64,000 nucleotides of DNA from Dryococelus australis (Eukaryota > Arthropoda > Insecta > Phasmatodea > Phasmatidae): contig CM056994.1 in assembly GCA_029891345.1 (NCBI GenBank), positions 63,039,251 through 63,103,250 of the forward strand, read 5' to 3'. Positions 56,589-64,000 of this stretch are shown here, piece by piece; position 1 is the stretch's first letter; each line of letters opens with the position of its first letter. The notes below the pieces were generated by a model. That model had not been told where the DNA came from and made no database searches. It saw only the letters and a program-made list of their open reading frames with translations. The translations under genes were made by a program, and so were the position numbers.

Positions 56589-59500
56589 GAATATTATTTT
56601 GGAGCTGCCACTGCACAGTTTGCCTTATCCTTTTGATTCACCTATCTGTCGTCGTTCCAAGCAGTTTCGGTAATAAAATCAATAACACGTTTAAGCAATC
56701 TTTACATGCTTGTGTAAGACTGCAAAATTGTTAACCATCAAAGGATGACTAATCCCATGATAACTAAATGAAGAATAATACATTGGATAGGTAAAAAGAA
56801 AATTATATTACCCAAAAACAGACACAACATTTACAGAGTAAATGCATTGTTTACTGCAAAAAATTTAATCTCAATATAGATAAAAACATAACTTATGAAT
56901 TTCCTCACAAAGAACAGAAAAAAAATTAATATGTTAGCAGTAACAGAGATAAAATTAATGAAACAGCAATGATAAATTTTTTTGGTTTTAAAGTAGACAA
57001 CTTATTTAACAGGAAATCCCTCATTGAGTATTGAAATGCTGGGTCAAGGTAAGAACATTTTACATGCTCTCGCAGTTGGCAAGATATTATGCTGAGTAAT
57101 GTAGTAATGTAGCCTCGTATAAGTTTAACCACTCCAAGACTGTCACTTCTGTTAAATTAAGAATAATTTAAGCTTACTCAAGAATCAGTTAATATCAGTG
57201 TTTTTACTTTTCAATATTAGTACCCTGTTTGTGGAATAGCTGGTTAGGAGGGCAACTAGCAAACAAGCATATACTTAATCTTTAAACTAAAAGTATAAAA
57301 AATCAAATACTATGTATGCCTAGCTCAGTTGACATGGCTTCAGCTCTTGGGTTTGCAGCAGACATAACTTAAGTTGATCTGCTGGTTAATAATGGGTAGT
57401 GCTTATCTGTTACAGTGAAGTGCGATGATCCAGATGTCCTTACAAATGTAGACATCTCTAATCAAAAACACAAATCAACATTAATTTCTTCAGTAAGTAT
57501 TTTTTAATCCAACGACTTTAAGATTGTTTTCAACCATAGACAACATACATACATTTTGATGAAGCAGGCGTTGGTTTCTAGCTCCTAAAAATTTTACACT
57601 ATATCTAAAATTATAAGTGACTATTCAGAGTATGCTCTACTGGCTGAAGACTATAAATAATGAAGAAATAGTATTAATTACATAATGAGACCAAAATTAA
57701 TAAAAAAATTTACAATTACAAAAATAAATATGAAGTTCTAACTAATTATAATCCTAACCTTAAACAATTAAAAATGCCACGATACATTCCAAGGCTCCAT
57801 TCCACTTGGTACTGAAAGCTCTGGCCATTATTATGCCAAAAGGAACATTATCAGTAAAAATTCGCAATCCAGTGTCACTCAGTACTGGAACCACGTGGAA
57901 CACTCGCCAACAGTTTTCAGCAGGAATAATGGTGTCTGCTATACACAATGAAGAAATGATAGGTTTAAACATGCAGAAAACAGGGATGGGTAGATTTTCT
58001 CTTCACTTTCGTCTTATTCAGACTCATCAATTGGTGATGGGATCAAAAAATGCGATAATATACTTTCCACCTGCAACTTCTGCCAATAACAACAACGTAA
58101 CTTGCTCGTTATTCATCGCTGCAATGTTGAGACTGCCTGACCTTCCGCACATAAGTAGTTACAGCTGTAAGTATAGTCTCCAACCCAGACACCATAACAC
58201 CATTCCTCCGTTACTAATCAGCAGATTCAGTACCTAAAGGAACGCCCGTCAGGACTGGTCAGCTCTTTCAGTGGCAAGTGGGATGCAGGCTAGGAAAAAC
58301 TTCCTTGTATGAGAAAGAAAACATAATAATAATGGAAAAGAAAAATAAGAAAATCCTTGACATAGTTACAGTTTTTTCAAACAAACATATATTACAGTGT
58401 GAAATAATAAACATCAATTATATTAATATAATATGTACATAACCGATGTTAAAATCAGGGTGTTACAATACATTTAACCTAATCTAAGATCAGTCTGTTT
58501 CGTCCTGCGGGGTGTTGCAGAGTTCTTGTACAAAAATACAACAAAAATGGTATATATTGTATATTTTTATTCCATCATGTGTATTGGTATAATCTTGTTG
58601 GGGTAATTCCACTGATAGCAAAAAAGTGATTTAAATGTAAATAAGAGCTGTAAAATTAATCAATGGCAAAACAATCAGATTCATGTTGACCTATTTTCAG
58701 AGCTGAGAGATTTTAACATTTGCATATGAGTACATGCTTTGAGTACTTATATTCATGTTCAAAAACAGTAATTTATTTAAGAAAACTGCAACCTAACATA
58801 AGCATGACACTCTAATAAAAAAAACACTCGCATTGCTTTAGTTAACTTAAAACTTGTCCAGAAAGGGCCATTCTATTTTGGTAGCCAAATTTTTTCAAAA
58901 AATTACAACACCTTCAAGAAATTTGAATCTCTAACCAAAAACTCTTTAATAAAAAAACAGCTGATTTAATTTATTACTAAACGTGGATTTTATAGAGTAT
59001 ATAAATATGTAAACTACAAAAAATATGAAATTAGGTACTGTATAACATTTCATTTTAGGCATTACTTCTTCCGGGATTTCTCGGTTATATTAAACTCTGT
59101 TTCAGCAAAATGACGATGTCTCACAGCATGTTGGAAGAAGGTTAGTCAAATTACGAAGTAAACTCATGATGCATGTGTGTGTATTCTGACATGTTTACTA
59201 TGTCCAGTGTATAAACTTTGTGTCTTATTCATAGTCAGAGCTTCGTCCAAGGATAATCCAGAGATGATCTTCCCCGGAGTTGGTTTTTAGGTTATTCCGT
59301 CCTAAAGGTGGACTAATTATAATTATATCGTATCACATAAACCCCGACCAGAGTAGCACTAACTTTAGTCGAAGGATTATGGACGTACACTGTTGTCAGA
59401 TATACTGTGCATGTACATTGCATACTTTCGCTCAAGGTAGCACTAAACACAAGCCTGAATCACATAGCACCGACCAACACAGCACGCCAGGACAAAAATG

Positions 59501-59960
59501 CAACCACTACACATGTCAATGTGACTACTTGAATTTACAACTAATTAGAAGGTGCTGTTAGGCTACACTAGTTTCATAGGCGGTAAACATAAGGGACATT
59601 TGTAATACATAATGGTATCAATTGGTAAATGTAATGCAAAAAAGGTAAATTTATTATTTTAAAGAGTTAGATAGAGTAATTTTCCATTTATTTTTCTTTT
59701 AAGGGAAATCTCGCAATACAATTTCAATTTGCAAGAACATGGCCAAGAATATAAATAATTTATAATCCAAAATTGCTGCTTGGACGACAAAATCTGTGGG
59801 GCGTACGACGACCTATCTTGTATTTAATTGGCTGTTTGGATCGTCGTGTCGTGTGCGTCGAGACTATGTGATTCCGGAATTACACTTTCGAGTAAATTTT
59901 TGTTCAGTGTTTTGATATAATTTCGACAATGTATGAACCTAAACAACCTAAAACAAGTTT
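56589..59960. other. Intergenic with one possible SINE head
   Basis: AT-rich. At 57319-57365 GCCTAGCTCAGTTGACATGG resembles a tRNA-Lys D-arm/A box, and GGGTTTGCAGCAGAC a decayed B box, so a truncated SINE is possible. The 143-codon ORF at 57806-58237 and a 70-codon minus ORF in the same place (57760-57972) have no family motif I recognise. Confidence 0.35.
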
Positions 59961-61060
59961 AATATTGAGTTTTTCACTTTGGTTAATGATGAACCTGCAT
60001 CATGTAAAACTTGTAAACAAAAATTTTCGTGCAAGAGCACAATAAGTAATTTTCGCAAACACCCTACAGTTTCTTTATCCGCAATTATCACAGGAAGATC
60101 ACCAAGCAAATATCGACCGCCAGCTTTACATAGCTTGTATTAAAGATATAAACTATAATATTTATTATAGATAATGGTTAAGATGACATCAGTTGTTTAT
60201 AAATAATTTGTGAACTCTCCATTAAATGTAAGAATTATGATCAAGATTTGTTTAAAAATAATGTCATTGATATTTCTTTGCTTTCTTTTAAATGTTAAGT
60301 ACCTCATAATGTATGAATTGGTATTCGCATGTGCCAAAACATACAAAACAATTATAGCTGTTTCTATTATAACATCAAAGAAGTTGGAGATTATTGTTAC
60401 ATGTCTCATAGCATTTAGACAATAACTGTTTAAATAATGTGTTATCAACAAATAATTAAAACTATTATAACTGTTAACATAATATAACTGTTTAACTCAA
60501 CCCTAGTATAAAAAAATCACATTATACATTACATTAACGTCACTTTATTTGTTTTACCCTTGTTTTATGACTGTATCGTGAATGGCAATTCTGCCGACTG
60601 GGGAACGACAAAATTAATATAATAACATCTTATTGTTCCATATTGATTTGTTAAATTTTCATAGCACACCCCTATTCTTTGGTTATATGGGCTGGCTACA
60701 TTTAATTACGTTAATATGGTCTTTATAATGATGTTAAATGTTTATTGTAATTTTAAATACTTTTCAAAAATGCAATATTATTTGGTAGAAATTCTATCTC
60801 CCAGAAGAGATTCTAACTTGCATCTTTCTGCATATCAGAATGAGCTACCAAAACACTTTAGTTATTAGAGCACACAATTTATATATGCACAATGTCTGTC
60901 TTTATTAGTATTCTCTTTGAATTTATTAATATTACATCTTCTGAGAATCTGTTTTCAGAGAAGGTATTTGATTGACACAAAAAATAGAAAGGCATTGCTG
61001 CAGCTAAAAACTGATGTATTATTAAGCATATAAGTCTTATTTCGTTTGTACTATTATTCC
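59961..61060 (+). pseudogene. hAT-family transposase remnant (BED finger and C-terminal end)
   Basis: Near 59965-60080 one frame reads EFFTLVNDEPASCKTCKQKF then NFRKHPT, a BED-type zinc finger layout (C-x2-C, a basic run, then His). About 0.9 kb later, near 60930-61050, TSSENLFSEK resembles the (S)SER.FS block of the hAT dimerisation region, and in a shifted frame KNRKALLQLKTDVLLS fits the R..L......(L/V)(L/M) sequel. The catalytic middle is not recognisable. Both parts are in the right order, but each is short. Confidence 0.4.
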
Positions 61061-61731
61061 CGGAACATTTCATTCGTTAGGGCGCAAAATTTTACGTACA
61101 GAATTAAAGAACTGATCTTATCATATTTTTTATGTTTCGTAAACTTTAGATAACTTTCACTGTAATGTAATATTTTCGAAACTTTATTGTTTCATGTACG
61201 CCATGTTTCTTTTTTACCTTAATTACAAACAAATAACTACGAGGGCCAGCATGGAAACATTACTTTGAATAAACTAATAATAGGAGCAATAGTTGGCGCT
61301 TATCATTTACTTGCCACTAATGATTAAGTAATATTTCATTTGTTTGTTTGTAACTGTTTATCACACAATCACTGCCATGCATGTGAAGTTGGGTTATGTA
61401 ACAATTGTCCTGTTTGTACTGCAGATGTTATTAATTTACACACACATTATGACTTACATACACTCAAAAATGTTCTATGGTTATAGATCAAATTTTGTAG
61501 CTTGTAATTCTCGCTTATAAGCAGTCCTTTATTAATGAATTGAACACCTTTGCAGTAACACTTTTGGTGTTAAACATTTCAATTATGTGCTCCTAGGAAT
61601 GAATTTATTGTTTCATGTACAAAACAAAGAAAACGGTGGCAAGAGTCCCACATTAATATTGATACATAAAAATTAAATGCTATTACTTCACCAGACTACT
61701 GCTACAGGTATTGGGTATAAATTTTTTTTTT
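61061..61731. other. No recognisable feature
   Basis: AT-rich. Nothing supported. Confidence 0.4.
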
Positions 61732-61968
61732 TCATTTCTCTATGTTGGCCAGAAATACATTAATTACCTGTGTGATCTTCCTTTCAAGCTCCCTACAGAT
61801 TTGTTTCTTCATTTCTTTAGATCTTATCATATCGTAATTTCTCCACTTGGCACGTAATTTTCTGCACTTCTTCATTAAAAAAATATCCTGCCCATAATAT
61901 GGTGGCTCTCCCCCAGTCTGTAACCTTTTCATTGGCACAAATTTCTCCAACATACTTTTAGGTGCCAA
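61732..61968 (-). pseudogene. LINE fragment, linker between endonuclease and RT
   Basis: A 78-codon ORF reads FVPMKRLQTGGEPPYYGQDI and CRKLRAKWRNYDM, the pattern (V/I)P......PPW(W/Y)...(I/L)......(R/K)(R/K)L..(K/R)W(R/K) seen between endonuclease and RT in Jockey/CR1/RTE-like LINEs, followed by a helical K/E-rich tail. Neither neighbouring domain is recognisable, so it is a short scrap. Confidence 0.45.
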
Positions 61969-62925
61969 TTAAGAATTTCCCAAATTAATATATGTACTAG
62001 TGAAATGTTTTGTAATGGCTTGTTTGTATTCTAACATCTCATCCATGAAATATAACTATATTGTACTGCTATTCTGTTAGCATGACTGCCACTTATATGA
62101 CTGCCATGTTGCCAGTTTGGTATAACACAAATCAGCCCTAATGAATGTGTGCTGCTGAGTTGTCAGAGTGGCACCAGGATCTCGTCCTTCATAAACTAGT
62201 ACCTTAACTCCCAAACATCACACAAAACTCTTCGGCAGTTTTCTGGACGCCCATTTTTGTATATATTTTACAATAATTGTTTTAGGTTATTGTGAAATAA
62301 AACCCTGGGTATTATTGAATGTCCACCAAACTCTCAAATTGTTCATATTCAGAATGTTTACTGCTACAATGAGAAAAGAGAGAATATAAATACATATTTT
62401 TCAGATTTTTGCTTTAACCTACAATGCCACGTCTCAAGCATTTTACTACAACTTGTCATGACGATGCCAAGCTGCATAATGGTTTGAAAACCATGAATAT
62501 GTTACTGTACACTTAACATTTCTCTAGTTTAACAATATTCTAGAGTTCACAAACAAAATCGTAGATCACTTTATGTAATATAGCTGATCTGTGGCAAAAT
62601 GTAATTGTGGATTACAATAATAATGATCCAATTTTGTTCCCACCTCAGGCAGGGTCAATGGATTTGTCGAGGGGAAGGTGATAGTGCCAAGAGGAGTATG
62701 CTGTCCTACAGGAGGGCCAAACTTGTAATTGCCAGCCAGCCTTAAGGATTAGTATGATGAGATAGGCCTGGAACTATTGACAAAATGGAAGGGCGAAGAC
62801 AATGGGGGCACTCTGAAAAAGCCCACCAACAGCATTGTCATATTTTGTGGATTAGTATGATGAAAGATTATGAAGCAAAGAGTTGCATCTACTTCACTGT
62901 GCATTTGTATGTACGCGAAAGTATT

Positions 62926-63772
62926 CAGGGTGTCCACTGCATTTCCATTTTGGAATTCCCTTACTTTTCCTTGTTTATATTTTCGGGAATACTGAAACAT
63001 GATATGTACTGTATTTTGTCATCATTGACAGAAAAAAATGCCATCAGTGAAGTTGCAATAAATTACACTGCAACAGACCAAGCATGCAGGACTGACATTT
63101 GATTCATCCCATCAATATTTCTTGCAAAACATGCTATTAACTTTACAGAGTGCCCATTACAATCACATCATTACATTACTATTATGTAGGCTGATGCCGT
63201 GTGGTAGCTTTGTTGTGGGTGTAAGATGTTTTGAAGGGCGGTGAGGTTAAGGTTGGGAAGTATTGTAGAGGGATTTGTTATCCGACTACGCGCATGACAC
63301 CACATGTGTCATTGTCGAGGTTGTTTGAAGCTGGAGACTCTTCACGTTCTCAGGAACAGCGGGCCGATCTCCCCTAATATTTATTATCTGCAGTGTTTAC
63401 TAAATGGTGGGCCTATTAAAGGCTGACCCACACACCTAATACTGAACTGCTGACTTATTGCATGATTGAAAGAATTACACTCATAACACACTGTTCAAAG
63501 GTAAGGAGGTTTCAGCAGGCTTTGGATAGACCCGTTCCCTGATGTGCCCGAAGGTTTGGCAAAGGGAAGACACATGGCCAATAGGGTCACTGACTGATCA
63601 CGCACTGGAAAATTGTAATCTTACAAAGTGTATGCTAACTCATTTTGCAGAGTAGCAACTATTTTCATTTTCCCTGACCCAAGTGACAATTCCACGATAT
63701 ATCTCTGATGTTTCCCTGTCACATGTAATTCCCTGACTTTTACCCGTTTTCTGTGATGGTGAACATCCTGTA
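62926..63772. mobile_element. Possible hAT-like MITE
   Basis: The left end CAGGGTGTCCACTGCATTTC and the inverted right end CAGGATGTTCACCATCAC share CAGG.TGT.CAC, and both ends continue with aligned 'CCCTGA/TTCCC' words (for example AATTCCCTGAC near 63740). CAGGGTGTCCAC ends are common in hAT elements. Only TATT matches at the flanks, not the expected 8 bp, so the call is tentative. The part 62640-62860, with a duplicated GGATTAGTATGATGA, lies just outside. Confidence 0.35.
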
Positions 63773-64000
63773 TTGTTACAATCGTAACGTATATCAATGC
63801 TCTATTGAACTCAATTTTTCAAAAAATGATTTTTCTCTATAATGTCTTAACCCCCCCCCCCCCCTAATTATTCAACATTATACTTTTCGCAACATTTATT
63901 TGAATACTGCACTCACGAATGCTGGCAATTATGAATTACTTCGTTTTTATTCTACCAACGATTACTATTATTTTATTCTAACTTTTGGGGCTAATGTATT
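63773..64000. repeat. C run and AT-rich window end
   Basis: A 14-base C run at 63851-63864 in AT-rich sequence. Nothing else seen. Confidence 0.8.

Noticed and set aside
57319..57365. A tRNA-Lys gene
   Set aside because: The D-arm looks right, but the anticodon arm is about 20 bases short and no acceptor stem forms. At most a SINE fragment.
57806..58237. 143-codon ORF on the plus strand with a smaller ORF opposite
   Set aside because: No recognisable motif, no splice or promoter context, and open on both strands, which suggests chance or old repeat sequence.

Overview
This is a piece of a large, AT-rich animal nuclear genome packed with decayed transposable elements. I favour an arthropod, probably an insect with a big genome. 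The reasons are a metazoan ciliary membrane gene, consensus splice and poly(A) signals around short exons, and a repeat set of Ty3/Gypsy, Jockey-like LINE, hAT, Tc1/pogo and Maverick-type integrase. The taxon is an inference and could be wrong. Almost every transposon gene here is broken by stops and frameshifts, so the window records layered insertions rather than active elements.

Host content is sparse. A terminal coding exon with poly(A) signals lies at 3451-3600 (+). An intact, intronless TMEM216/TMEM80-type (Transmemb_17 family) gene lies at 29699-30121 (-). A CRE/ETS/YY1-like promoter at 25516-25571 is followed by a possible two-exon small gene at 25578-25850 (+).

Left part. A dead Maverick/Polinton-like integrase and its upstream gene (1273-2520, -) sit to the left of the terminal exon. 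A Ty3/Gypsy element fills 5069-23720 (+): a 5' LTR with TATA box, a tRNA-Lys-like primer binding site, gag, protease and a little RT, then a polypurine tract and a 3' LTR. Its gag is split by a 4.76-kb gag-only LINE (8604-13359, -) with a 12-bp target duplication, and that LINE's gag is split by a 1.48-kb hAT element (11076-12552) with an 8-bp duplication. A pogo/Tigger-like element (15649-17445) also lies in the same host.

Middle. A Tc1/mariner-type MITE (26620-27590), a compound inverted-repeat element (28458-29282), the TMEM gene, then more (+) Gypsy remains: an LTR at 30929-32590 followed by gag, protease and RT scraps to 36708; a LINE RT fragment (38088-39740, -); and two head-to-tail internal domains (39749-42802 and 42803-46400).

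Right part. A (-) Gypsy element (46868-56588) has 1.6-kb LTRs. Its RT and RNase H region is missing, and exactly there lies a lone LTR (50522-52169) of the family seen at 30929-32590. The last 7 kb holds hAT transposase scraps, a LINE scrap and candidate MITE/SINE fragments. The three recognisable Gypsy gags share an unusual zinc-knuckle spacing (CX2CX3HX4C), so they look like one lineage.
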